From NCBI RefSeq assembly GCF_000003815.2, contig NC_049987.1, positions 4,883,341-4,947,340 on the forward strand: DNA of 64,000 nt. Reading direction: 5' to 3'. Below the pieces are notes generated by a model. It was not told the origin of the DNA and did no database searches. It saw only the letters and a list, made by a program, of their open reading frames with translations. The translations under genes were made by a program, and so were the position numbers. Shown piece by piece: positions 46,001-54,960 of this stretch. Numbering within the stretch: the stretch's first letter is position 1; each line of letters opens with the position of its first letter. This DNA comes from Branchiostoma floridae (lineage: Eukaryota > Chordata > Leptocardii > Amphioxiformes > Branchiostomatidae).

Positions 46001-49000
46001 AAGGCACGCTCAAGAGAATCCACTGCAGACAGCAAGTCATTTTGGTCAGTTTGACCTCCTGGTGCTTGTAGATTGGCATATACGGAGCTAAGTTCTCGTA
46101 AGATATCTTTGTACAGGATGGTCTGCTCTTTAGGGACAGTAGGCATTCCGGAATCATAGATGGAATTCTGTGCAGACTTCGTACACCCCTGTAATATGGC
46201 CAGCATAGCCAGCTTACATGCAGACATCAGATTACCATCTCTTGTCATGATGTTTTTCTTTTCCTGTGCTTGATTGTTTTCCTCGATGAGTCGCTTTCGC
46301 ATGACCTCCAGGAGGGCAAACTGTTGTAGTAACCGGTCCATGTCAGTCTGACTGTTGTCTGAGGGATCTGGATCGGGCCCTTTTTAGAATTAAGATAGAT
46401 TTTGAAAAAAAAACATTAATAGCGTTGCATTTTTTTCCACTTTTATTCAACCTTAGCTTGCTACACCTTCAACCTATAGCCGTTTTGGATACTTCAAGGG
46501 CATATCACTTCTTATCTAGTTCTCTTGCACAGGAAAAGTGTCCTGGACGATGAGCGTTTTATGCAATGACAGGAAGCCTATATAGGCAAGGCACATGTTG
46601 TTCCTAAATCAAATACAACAAAGATTCAAATTAAAACCAAGCTATCCTTCTGGAAGGATACAGAAAATGTGCTGGAAGGATACAAAGAAAGCGTAAAGAT
46701 AAGGAAGAGGTTACATATGGTACTGATCATGATGGCAAAGATTGTTCATTAGCCCACAGCACCTTGTTTTGGTCTCACCTTCACTGTTGTCCTCCAAAAT
46801 CATCTTTACTGAATCCAACACATTGTCCTCATCTATAACTGAAGTACTCGCTGCATCTGGATCGCTGAAGGTCTTCTCCTTCTTTTCTATAAGATAGAAA
46901 ATTTCGATATTGTCAGATGACACACAAACGCATCACATCAATCATACTCGATTGTGGTATCATCTGGGTCCTCTGTCGCCTACGTGTATTTGGCATCAGA
47001 ATATTAGTTACAGCACCAAAGCATGAATAGTTTGCACCGGAACTTCTGCTGTGATTCTTCCCAAGTAGGCGAAAGAAGCACAAAATATCAGGGGGTCACT
47101 GGTAGTTTCGCTATATTCTTAGTTTGTTACATGGCAAGTCGTTTCTCTAAATTGCAAGTCATTTCGCTACTACATGGCAAGTGGTTTGATTCGCTACATG
47201 GCAACTTGCCATGTGGCAAGTCATTTCGCTACATGACAAGTCATTTCACTACAGGGCAAGTCGTTTCGCTACATGGCAAGTCGTTTCTCTACATGGCAAG
47301 TCATTTCGCCACATGACATGTCATTTCGCTACATGGCAATTCATTTCGCTACATGGTTATTCATTTCGCTACATTCCAAGTCGTTTCGCTACATTCCAAG
47401 TCGTTTCGGTACATTGCAAGTCGTTTCGTTACATGGCAAGTGATTTCGCCACATGGCATGTTATTTCGCCACATGGCATGTTATTTCGCTACATAGTTAG
47501 TCATTTCCCTCAATGGCAGTTCGTTTCGCTACATTGTGGGTCGTTTCGCAAAATGGCAAGTGATTTCGCCACATGGCATGTCATTTCGATACATAGTTAG
47601 TCATTTCGCTCAATGGCAGTTCGTTTCTCTACATTGTGAGTCGTTTCGCTACATGGCAAATCATTTCACTACTACATGGCAAGTCGTTTCGCTACATGGC
47701 AATTCATTTTGCTACATGGTTATTCATTTCGCTACATTCCAAGTCGTTTCGCTACATTCCAAGTCGTTTCGCCACATGGCAAGTCGTTTCGCCACATGGC
47801 ATGTCATTTCGATACATAGTTAGTCATTTCGCTACATGGCAGTTCGTTTCGCTACATTGTGCGTCGTTTCGCTACATGGCAAGTCGTTTCGCTACATGGC
47901 AAATCATTTCACTACTACATGGCAAGTCGTTTCGCTACATGCACGGCGGTCGGTTGCTAGGGTATTCTTTCCCGTTGCTATGCGCGTTCGATAGAATATC
48001 GGGTTACTGGAGGCCTACTTTTGGCTACCCGTAAAATATTTGAAAATAAACAAAATGTTTTGACAAGGAAAATGTTTTCGAAATAAGATTAAATTAGCAA
48101 TTTTACATACATTGAATGTTGTCGTTTGAATTTAGATAGCTGTTTTGTTTCGATGTTACTCAAAAAGACGATCATTTTCTGTTTTCAGGAAGGCCTTTAA
48201 TTTGACCAAACTCTTGATAAGATAGACCGCATGTATCATCGAAAATTCTCGTTTTTTATATTTTTCGTCATCTATGAGGAAAATAAAACTTTCTGTTTTG
48301 GGGATTTTTTAATTTTTGATTTAAAGCAAAGTTACAGTCGAAAATATGCGTAAAAATGGCATTTTTCGCACTTAATTACCGATAATTCAAAATCGAAGGC
48401 ATTTTCTACAAATCCCAAAAACAGAAATCTCGGGAAAATCATGGCGGTCATTTTGAGCCGTCAACGAGTTAATTTGGACTCTTCTTGGTCGCGATCTTAA
48501 ACGAAGTTTGCACGCATGTCATGCCGCACGGATAGCGAGAGGGTGTAATTGATACCGATGTAAACAACACTTACAATATTCAAGGTCACCAACACAAACG
48601 TCAGTAGCTTCGTTAAATATCACAGGTCCCAAACAAAGTGATGGATGTACTGTCCCGAAAATTGTTTATATTAGTGAAAAACTATCTTTTTTGGCTGATT
48701 CAAGGTAGTTTGGCAAAAAAGGCCAGAGAGCGGTGTTTACCGGCAACGACCGCAGATGACCCCAAATAGAACACGGGTTCGGTTCGAAATACGTCAGATG
48801 GAATATCGTGGAACAAGGTTCCAATTCGGCTAGACATGGGAGGTTTTGAGCCCGTATTTGACCACCGTGATGGTTATTCATTTCGCTACATTCCAAGTCG
48901 TTTCGCTACATTGCAAGTCGTTTCGCTACATTGCAAGTCGTTTCGCTACATGGCAAGTCATTTCTCCACATGGCAAGTCGTTTCGCCACATGGCATGTCA

Positions 49001-52000
49001 TTTCGCTACATAGTCATTTCGCTACATGTCAGTTCGTTTCGCTACATTCCAAGTTCGTTTCGCTACATGGCAAGTCGTTTGGCTACATGGCAAATCATCT
49101 CACTACTACATGCTACATGGCAAGTTATTTCGCTACATCGTTAATCATTTCGCTACATGGCAAGTCGTTTCGCTACATTGCAAGTCGTTTCGCTACATTG
49201 CAAGTCGTTTCGCTACATGGCAAGTCATTTCTCCACATGGCAAGTCGTTTCGCCACATGGCATGTCATTTCGCTACATAGTCATTTCGCTACATGTCAGT
49301 TCGTTTCGCTACATTCCAAGTTCGTTTCGCTACATGGCAAGTCGTTTGGCTACATGGCAAATCATCTCACTACTACATGCTACATGGCAAGTTATTTCGC
49401 TACATCGTTAATCATTTCGCTACATGGCAAGTCGTTTCGCTACTGATTGGGAAATTAAGTCTCTACATGGCAAATCGTTTTTCTATATGGCAAGTCATTT
49501 CGCTATATGCCAAGTCGTTTCCCTACATTGCAAGTCGTTTTGCTACATTGCAAGTCGTTTCGCTACATGGCAAGTAATTTCGCCATGTGACAAGTGGTTT
49601 CGGTATATTGCAAAACATTGCAACTCGTTTCGCTACATTTAAATGTTGTTTCTCTCTAAGTAGACAATAGCTTTGGAAACGGGTGCCCTGCAATCGCGTA
49701 TGTATTTACAGGCATTGGATGACATGACACCTGTCTTAGTGAGGTCCGTATGTCACAACAGAGCAATATCGACATTGCCAGGCTTTTCTCACCAGTTTCG
49801 ATGTCATGCCAAATTATTTCTGCACAGATAGAACCCTAGAGAAAGAAAGTGAAATATTCCAAGAAGACAATACCATTTGATTGTTCATCCTCACGATTAG
49901 ATGGTGCATCTACCGAGGCTGGGCTTTGTTCCCTTTGCTTGTGGATTTGCTTGAAGATGCGAAGGACGTGCTGTAGCCTTTCCATCGTTTCTCGGTGTAG
50001 ATCTCCATGCTCTGTGTCTTCCGCGATGTTTTCGACCTCCTTCTTACGTGCAGAGTCGTCATGCTTCAACCCGTCAGGTTCGGCAACAATGTTCCGCTCG
50101 TCGTCTTTCGTTGTTGTTGCTTCACCTGTTAGAAATGGCATACAAGAAAAGATAAGCATTCTGTTCAGGTACACAGATTAAGTCTTAACGCCTAAGTCAC
50201 ATATCCAAAATGGGGCCCTTGACAATAGCTTTCGGGAACGAAAAGTATGACATAAAAGACAGCAAACTACAAGAGAATAGTCGTGGGCATTATTTGTGTA
50301 TATAAAGTTTTACGTATACATGTCTATTTTTCGTTTCCACAAACAGCCTAGAAAATTTGACATTTAGCCTCAGTGGGTATCTAAAGTGGGCTTCGAGCTC
50401 TCCTGCTGGCGACAAATTATTCTCCCCTGCGGTCCCCGAGTAAAATAAGTGACCTCTACCAACAAAATTAACGGCCTTGCTCGGAAAGTCACGTCCTCCG
50501 TTCCAAATTAAATTAGATGCCGATTCCATGCTTGAAAGAGTGCATTAAAAGTGTGACGTCATAAATACGTCCAAAGATTGACGCTGCTTCAGGTCAGCTT
50601 GTTGTCACCATACATGTGCATGAGGCCATGAGTAACAACTTTTTGGCAAGCTTTTTTTCGCACAGCACATTAGTTTTGAGGTTGCAACATGATGGCATCC
50701 ATATAATCCAATCAGTATGGCCTAAGGCCATACCAATTTAATTGATTGGTACACGGATTCGCTCGCTCCTATTTTTTGGAAAATAAAATAAAAATAAAAA
50801 TTACCACTCAGCAAATTTTCACCATTTAATGAATTTAACCATTCACCAACTTCCTGGTGTAGCAAATTGGCCTTTATATTATAAGCTCCTTAAAATGTGG
50901 GTATTGTATATTTTTCATTCATGAAGAATGGGACAAACATAAAAACTGACACCACTTTTGTAATTTTCAACGAACAGGTGCTGTTACTGTACAGTAATAG
51001 TGTTTTTGTACGTTTTTCAAGCTGAAAAATTATTATTCTTTATGTTTTGGATTAGCCCTTATCTTTACCCCAACCATTTTACAATTTTTTTTTTTTATTT
51101 TTTTTTCGCCCTTTCGCTCCATATTTTTTATGAAAAAATCCGTGAACCAAGAAATTAAATTGGTGTGGCCTAATAGAGGTATTAAAACCTAAAACCGAGT
51201 TCACGTGCGAAGTCACATATTCAGGTCCGTATGAGTTCCGCATGGAAGTCTTATATCCTCTACCAGGTTCTACCTGGAAAGAATAGAGATTGGACAGATA
51301 TAGCCAGATAACATGCCAAAGGAGTTAGCTGGGTCGCAAACCATTCTCCTTGGCCACTAATTATATAACTCCTGCTAAGCTAATCTGACATGTTATGTGT
51401 CTATATTTATCCAAATTCTACTATTTTTCCAGCGACCTGTGGGGCCTGGTAGAGGCTAAAAATTCCATACGGATCTCATACGGACTTCAATATATACGCA
51501 CGTGTGAACCCGGCTTTAGGTTTTATGGGCCCCTCCCCCAATCATGACCAATGGGAGGGCTTCTTCTTCTTCGTCGTGTCATCACTACACGATGACTTAC
51601 CACACTAGTTAGACTACCTGCACTGTTGAGGGTACCCATTATTATTACAGTCACGTTCTAGGATACGCCTCTAAAAGTTGTCTGCACCATAATTATCTAC
51701 AAGGCCATCGCAAGTTCGCACAGGTCATGGTTTTGACTCTAGTAAACGTTTGCACGTTAAGATACGTGCAATTATTTCTGTAACTGTATCAATATAGCCG
51801 GTATACCCCCCATTCAGCGTAAGCCGGGTTCACACGTGCGTATATATTTTAGTCCGTACGTATGAGATCCGTATAGAATTGTTAGCCTCTGCGTACCAGG
51901 GTCCACAGGTTGCAGGAAAAATGATAGAAATTAGAGAGATATAGAAAGATGATATGCCAGACGATATGCCATACTCCTTGGCCAGCTAACTCCTCTGGCA

Positions 52001-54505
52001 TGCTGTGCATCTAAATTTGTCCAGTTTGTACTAGTTTTACAGTGACCCGTGGAGCCTGGTAGAGGCTAGGAAATCCGTACCAACCTAATACGGTTTCGAA
52101 TATCTACGCACGTGTGAACTCACCTTAACACACCAGCTTCGCAGCCACGCGGCGCGGCAGCAGCTGGTTATATTACACTGAACTACCTGCCACACCTGTC
52201 CTTTGCACATCTGTCTGTAAGATACTGTAAATGCATTAAAGTTCGCTGGGATTTAATTTCGCGGTAGCGGGAAAATGGACTTTTCGCGCTGTTTTTAATT
52301 TCGCGGTAGCACCATGCACTGCAGTCTCTTACTGTTATGGAAAAATGACCGCCGCGAAAACCGCGAACATTAATCCACCGCGAACATTTCTGCATTTACA
52401 GTATTCTATCCAGCGACGATGCCCCTACTGTGATTGGCGAAAACAAATCCCACTCTACGATAGTACGATTTTTAAAAACATTTAGTGTTGATTTTGAGTT
52501 GTGGACTTGCTCTATCCATGAGTTCTGCGAATTCGGATACACGTTTTTTAAGAAGGGGGAAGAGACGTGCAAACAATAGATGTAATAAAAGCATAACCTT
52601 ATCAATGTTTGCCTGTTTGGTAGACGATACATAGAAGTTGTGTATCATAGCTTAAGTCGTTTTGTTTTCCCATGCACTGACAATGTTCAGGACATACGTT
52701 AAGTCACACGTGCGTACATATTCAAGTCCGTATGAGGTCCGTATGGAGTTCTTAGCCTCTTCCAGGCTTCATAGGCCGCTAGGAAAATAAGAGAAACTGG
52801 AGAAATATAGACACATAACATGCCAAAGGAGTTATCTGGCCGAGGAATATGGATTGCGACCAGCTAACTCCGATGACATGTTATCTGGATATGTTTGTCC
52901 AAATGTCTATTACTTTTCCAGCGACCTGTGGAGCCTGATAGAGTCTAAGACTTCCATACGGACCTCATGCGGATTTGAACATATACGTGCGTAAGAACGT
53001 GATGATAATTTACGTAAACGTTTCATGCATGTAACCACTGCATTAAGCCAATTCTGACAAGAACGTGCAAATAAAGATCATTAAACAAACAAAGAAAGAT
53101 TTATCGGCCCTTATCAACACTATTGTAATTGTTTAGGCCTATCGGCACTCATACGCACGAATGGGGCCCCTGTGGATATAGGTTAATGTATTTATTATTG
53201 TCTTTAGTATGTAGCATTGTTAAACTATGCTTAGTTTTTCACGACATTTTATTGGCGTCCATTAAATGGTACTTACTATCTTATTGATTTCTAAACGTTT
53301 AAGAAAGCAAATCAGCTAGTGACTAATGTTACAGTAGTTGTCTGGTGGGCAGTCATGCGCAATGAATTGTGGGTGTGCCTTACTCAAAACAACGACACAA
53401 TGGAGTCTCTCCACACACATGGACGGCGTCCAAAACACGAATTATAAAATTCTGCTCTGAATTATATCAAATCAAATTTTCAAAATTCTTCCTTTGTTTA
53501 AAAGTTGTTGTGTTGGGCAAGGATATAAAGGACACTACCGTTTGTCAAACTGTCAAAAAAGATAAAATATTATGATAAATAGGCCGACCTTACTGACTGA
53601 GGTCGCTAGTAATGCCGGCGGCGGGATAGGACACTATTGTGTTGAAATAGTTTTGAAGACAACTTTTCTCTAAAATTTGCTATGTTGGCACAGGATAGAG
53701 CACTATCGTTTGTCAAACTGTCAAAATATAAAATGCTATAACATAATGATAAATAGGGACGACCTCATTGCTTGAGATCGCTAGCCATGCCTGCGGCACG
53801 ATAGAGCACTATTGTGTTGAAACAATTTTGAAGACAACAAAATTTTAAAGTGGTTGTCTAAGGACGAAGAACAATGTTTTTCGATAGCGTAATAAGAGCA
53901 ATAAGATTTTTAGCCACCGGTTCAGCTCTATGCTTTTCTCAAACTGAGGGTACTTATATCAATGTGTTCAGCGTCTGAGGGGAAATTTCTGGATCGTATT
54001 GAAAAAAGGAAAGGGGGTTCTCTTTTGTTTTGTTTGACCTTGGAGTGGTACGCGACCAGACGCGTTGTTTCATCTAAACAATTTATCAAACACTAATCAT
54101 AATATATTTTTCATGTTTAATGGAATTCACACTGAAGCAAGTCATTTGTACAAACCATTAAACCCGAGCACAATCCATTTTTTGAATGATCAGAAAGTTG
54201 AGGTCAAATCAGTTATTCGTTAAACATCATTGAACGTAGTCTCTACCAGACTGACTACGCTGGCTGTTACAGGAAGAATAATTTGCCAGAAGAGTCTTGA
54301 TACCATAGGAGTTGAAACATGAACCTTAACTTTAGTGTAGACTGACTACCCTAACCAGTTTCCCGATTTTGTTCGGAATTCTATACGATCCCTGCACCCC
54401 CGTAGGAAGGCCTTGTGGAGGCTAATCGTTGAACGTACCTTGGAGTGTGGAGAAACACAGCAGCATACAGGCCACGCACACGGCCCAAACCAGCGGGGAC
54501 GCCAT
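30894..54505 (-). CDS. Giant secreted repeat protein gene, seven coding exons
   Basis: Exons in order: 54505-54439, 50125-49874, 46886-46779, 46379-34128, 33228-33053, 32068-31852, 31025-30894. Every junction is GT-AG and phases agree (1, 1, 1, 0, 2, 0). Coding length as read is 13,204 nt. Setting each tandem unit to 720 bp removes a net four bases and gives 13,200 nt, exactly 4,400 codons with the stop. The product has a signal peptide, an acidic N-terminal region, degenerate helical modules, 14 near-identical 240-residue units, more degenerate modules, and an alanine-rich then acidic C-terminus. No transmembrane segment is seen outside the signal. The array is cysteine-free and about one-fifth glutamine. 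I do not recognise the family. An extracellular structural, adhesive or mucus-type protein is inference. Four register breaks in the array are either sequence errors or real lesions. Confidence 0.75.
31082..31304. mobile_element. Palindromic MITE family M3, copy 3 (intronic)
   Basis: The ends are ATAACGCTTGTTCACTTTTA and, inverted, AAAGGTGAACTAGCGTTAC. The central inverted pair contains GACGGTGGTTTAAAC and TTTGAGACCACCGTCCGTC. It lies in the last intron of the giant gene, 57 bp upstream of exon 7. Confidence 0.8.
31523..31717 (-). mobile_element. MITE family M1, copy 2 (intronic)
   Basis: The ends are TACTGTAAATGCATTTAAGT and, inverted, TTTCTGCATTTGCAGTA, with internal TTCGCGG/CCGCGAA. It is in reverse orientation relative to the copy at 6650 and in the same intron as the M3 copy. 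Confidence 0.85.
31852..32068 (-). CDS. Giant repeat gene, exon 6: helical segment
   Basis: The acceptor is CCCGGTTCCCTCAATAG. Phase 2 completes an arginine codon with exon 5. It encodes DQVIEVMSKALVVLNGAAGK, then AEDALQHAIQTIDEAREDAI and KQSAVQELSVAVNSLGSAVD, ending NIQDALE at donor GTATGC (31851). Regularly spaced Val/Leu/Ala suggest long helices. Confidence 0.7.
32482..33013. mobile_element. MITE family M2, copy 2 (intronic)
   Basis: The ends are TAAGGCCACAGCAAGTAAAT and, inverted, ATTTACTTGCTGTGGCCTA. Its interior is the reverse complement of the copy at 12500-13051. Open frames across it on either strand are element sequence. Confidence 0.85.
33053..33228 (-). CDS. Giant repeat gene, exon 5: Gly/Ala-rich segment
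   Basis: The acceptor TTTTCTCCGTACCGTTGACACAG and phase 0 fit the end of exon 4. It encodes ALGVAGTATGGTKGDRMDVL, LQGLSGVEQASSAESVAAAA, then AAVDKAAEGIHSDLGSED. The donor is GATAG/GTTCGT at 33052, in phase 2. A second possible acceptor 36 bases upstream (TTGTGTTGTTGTAG) would be out of phase. MITE M2 ends only 40 bases beyond the donor. Confidence 0.65.
33285..33610. mobile_element. Inverted repeat with hammerhead-like cores
   Basis: The arms 33285-33345 and 33391-33445 are reverse complements. The right arm (plus strand) has CTGATGA at 33400, a six-pair stem GGCGAC/GTCGTT with loop AGATG, then GAAAC at 33425. A third, reversed relic at 33577-33605 reads CTGATGA...GACTGAAA on the minus strand. 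CUGAUGA, stem II and GAAA are the hammerhead core, known from Penelope-like terminal repeats. It lies in intron 4 of the giant gene. Confidence 0.5.
34128..46379 (-). CDS. Giant repeat gene, exon 4: 12.25-kb repeat exon
   Basis: The acceptor ends CTTAATTCTAAAAAG (46380), and the exon begins in phase with GPDPSDNSQTDMDRLLQQFA. From 46341 to about 45280 it encodes a non-repetitive helical region with degenerate modules (for example MQKSPLEALQVVLNVI, LEKSPQASLRIILQIV). The 14-unit array follows to about 35279. About 380 further residues (from ETIITGDVVQTPGLPGF) contain degenerate modules such as LQQEPSRALKNVLRLVG and LAESPTNAVTKLKQLV. The exon ends SSESSSVLQ at donor CAG/GTACAG (34127). The frame is broken near 39920, 41410, 43178-43250 and 44105-44290. 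Confidence 0.8.
35279..45290 (-). repeat. 720-bp coding tandem array, 14 units
   Basis: The anchor ATGGTGGACATTGCCTGCTG (complement of the coding strand) occurs at 35341, 36061, 36781, 37501, 38221, 38941, 39661, 40380, 41100, 41821, 42541, 43260, 43980 and 44705. Spacing is exactly 720 except 719, 721, 719 and 725 where indels occur. Units differ by only a few bases, and several variants (Asp/Ala in KIT-D/A-SF, His/Gln in QQQV-H/Q-QAEV) cluster in neighbouring units. The first unit's leading part is diverged (LIPQQVEVQPPVQQLQSVV), marking the array edge. Confidence 0.95.
46779..46886 (-). CDS. Giant repeat gene, exon 3: short acidic segment
   Basis: The acceptor is TTTTCTATCTTATAG and the donor GAAG/GTGAGACC. 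The 108-nt exon is symmetric (phase 1-1) and encodes KKEKTFSDPDAASTSVIDED then NVLDSVKMILEDNSE. Intron 2, upstream of it (46887-49873), contains the 20-bp satellite and a CACTA-like insertion. Confidence 0.7.
47110..47941 (+). repeat. 20-bp satellite, left block (intronic)
   Basis: About forty copies of TTTCGCTACATGGCAAGTCG with variants (CCAAGTCG, GTTAGTCA, CACATGGCATG). Because 20 is not a multiple of 3, all plus frames read the same 20-residue cycle, so the long open frames are not genes. It lies in intron 2 of the giant gene. Confidence 0.95.
47942..48869. mobile_element. CACTA-like insertion splitting the satellite
   Basis: The 928-bp element begins CACGGCGGTC and ends GACCACCGTG, the inverted form with one mismatch. 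It is flanked by ATG on both sides (47939-47941 and 48870-48872). CAC ends with a 3-bp target duplication are characteristic of CACTA/EnSpm elements. No transposase is evident, and the interior is AT-rich with several self-similar A/T runs. Confidence 0.75.
48873..49640 (+). repeat. 20-bp satellite, right block with 267-bp higher-order unit
   Basis: It is the same 20-bp motif as the left block. A 267-bp stretch containing the GTCAGTTCG, CAAGTTCG and ACTACTACATGC variants occurs twice in a row (about 48895-49160 and 49162-49428). This shows recent duplication of a multi-copy block. The edges decay at about 49600-49640. Confidence 0.9.
49874..50125 (-). CDS. Giant repeat gene, exon 2: charged segment
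   Basis: The acceptor is CTTGTATGCCATTTCTAACAG and the donor ATG/GTATTG at 49873. The 252-nt exon is symmetric (phase 1-1). It encodes an acidic, charged stretch: EATTTKDDERNIVAEPDGLK, then ETMERLQHVLRIFKQIHKQR as a probable amphipathic helix, then PSNREDEQSN. No cysteine. Confidence 0.75.
50215..50350 (-). mobile_element. MITE family M5, partial copy (intronic)
   Basis: Contains AAAAGTATGACATAAAAGAC, AGAATAGTCGTGGGCATTAT and TTCGTTTCCACAAACAGCC, the reverse complement of the copies at 58090 and 63132. The outer ends are not recognisable. It lies in intron 1 of the giant gene. Confidence 0.65.
50723..51172. mobile_element. Terminal inverted repeat element (AGGCCAYACCAATTTAATT)
   Basis: The left end is TAAGGCCATACCAATTTAAT, then TTGGTACACGGATT. 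The right end, inverted, is TTAGGCCACACCAATTTAAT, then TTGGTTCACGGATT. The interior is A/T-rich with mirrored TCGC blocks. Length about 450 bp, with no coding capacity. It lies in intron 1 of the giant gene. Confidence 0.8.
51183..51525. mobile_element. Palindromic MITE family M4, copy 1
   Basis: The ends are TAAAACCTAAAACCGAGTTC and, inverted, GGGTTCACACGTGCGTATAT with TAAAACCTAAAGCC. Inner mirrored parts are TCCGTATGAG, CTCTACCAGG and CATGCCAAAGGAGTTAGCTG. Copies 2 and 3 lie at 51820-52127 and 52699-53002. Confidence 0.85.
51820..52127. mobile_element. Palindromic MITE family M4, copy 2
   Basis: The ends are TAAGCCGGGTTCACACGTGC and, inverted, TAAGGTGAGTTCACACGTGC. It keeps GGCATGC...CTCTGGCATGC and CCTGGTAGAGGCTAGG as in copy 1. 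Confidence 0.85.
52128..52215 (-). mobile_element. LINE 3' region fragment
   Basis: The reverse complement reads AACCAGCTGCTGCCGCGCCG, GCGAAGCTGGTGTG and a matching upstream stretch. It corresponds to 5225-5315, the junction between the LINE tail and its 56-bp repeat, so it is a second copy of the same LINE 3' region. Confidence 0.6.
52223..52403 (-). mobile_element. MITE family M1, copy 3
   Basis: The ends are TACTGTAAATGCATTAAAGT and, inverted, TTTCTGCATTTACAGTA, with internal TTCGCGG and CCGCGAA. It is inserted between the LINE fragment and later intron sequence of the giant gene. Confidence 0.85.
52699..53002. mobile_element. Palindromic MITE family M4, copy 3
   Basis: The left end is TTAAGTCACACGTGCGTACA. 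The right end, inverted, is CGTTCTTACGCACGTATATG. It has the same mirrored core as copies 1 and 2 (GTCCGTATGAGG, CATGCCAAAGGAGTTATCTG). Confidence 0.8.
53003..54438. repeat. Intron 1 remainder with a local tandem pair
   Basis: 53507-53661 and 53685-53845 are a diverged tandem pair sharing CGTTTGTCAAACTGTCAAAA and CACTATTGTGTTGAAA. Elsewhere in this stretch I see no exon or complete element. It is intron 1 of the giant gene. Confidence 0.55.
54439..54505 (-). CDS. Giant repeat gene, exon 1: signal peptide
   Basis: The ATG at 54505 sits in a strong context (GACCATGG). It encodes MASPLVWAVCVACMLLCFST then LQ and one base of a glycine codon. The hydrophobic core and small residues fit a cleaved signal peptide, with cleavage likely near Gly23. 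The donor is GTACGTTC at 54438. Phase 1 matches the acceptor at 50126, giving LQ-GEATTT. The 4.3-kb intron that follows is filled with MITEs. I see no clear TATA box upstream. The promoter should lie just right of 54540. Confidence 0.7.
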
Positions 54506-54759
54506 GGTCTGCTGCCCGCCTGAAAACTGCCTGACTCCGTTGTAAGTTTGACGCTATGTACAGACAAGTGACCTGGTCGACCCGAGACCCTGACTAAGCC
54601 TTAGCGAAAGTTGTAAAGCCGGATTCCCAGTTCAGCCTCTGGCCATAATCCTGGCCTGGTGGCGAACACGCGCGCCACTCACCTGACATAGGCTGCCCGG
54701 CTTGATATAATGCAATGTTCACCCATGCATGATTGCACCCTTTGATCTTTTAACCTCTT

Positions 54760-54960
54760 CATTACATCACCAAATTGGCCGCCACACAACCCACTTTAGA
54801 AGCTGGCTACCCCCAACCCGTTCGGAAGTCCATGGTAGAAACCTAAAAAGTGCGAACCGCCTTTGCATCCCATTGACCAAAACTAACCGCTACAAAAACA
54901 GCCCCATCCTATAGGCTATACTTCACTCACCTTTTAAATACATGTACCTGAAAAGATCTC
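54760..54960 (+). pseudogene. LINE ORF2 C-terminal fragment
   Basis: The plus strand reads HTTHFRSWLPPTRSEVHGRN, then LKSANRLCIPLTKTNRYKNS and PIL before a stop. The pattern L-P-x-x-R-T/K-x-R-Y-x-x-S-F/P-I is usual near LINE ORF2 ends. It is short and interrupted, and sits just upstream (5') of exon 1 of the giant gene on the other strand. Confidence 0.4.

Noticed and set aside
47110-47941. Short regular repeats resembling a CRISPR array
   Set aside because: Units are head to tail at 20 bp with no unique spacers, in animal intron DNA.
47023-49642. Open frames of up to 171 codons with F-A-T-W-Q-V-V-S-L-H-G-K-S-F-R-Y cycles
   Set aside because: By-product of a 20-bp satellite that has no stop in any plus frame. 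It lies in an intron of the giant gene.
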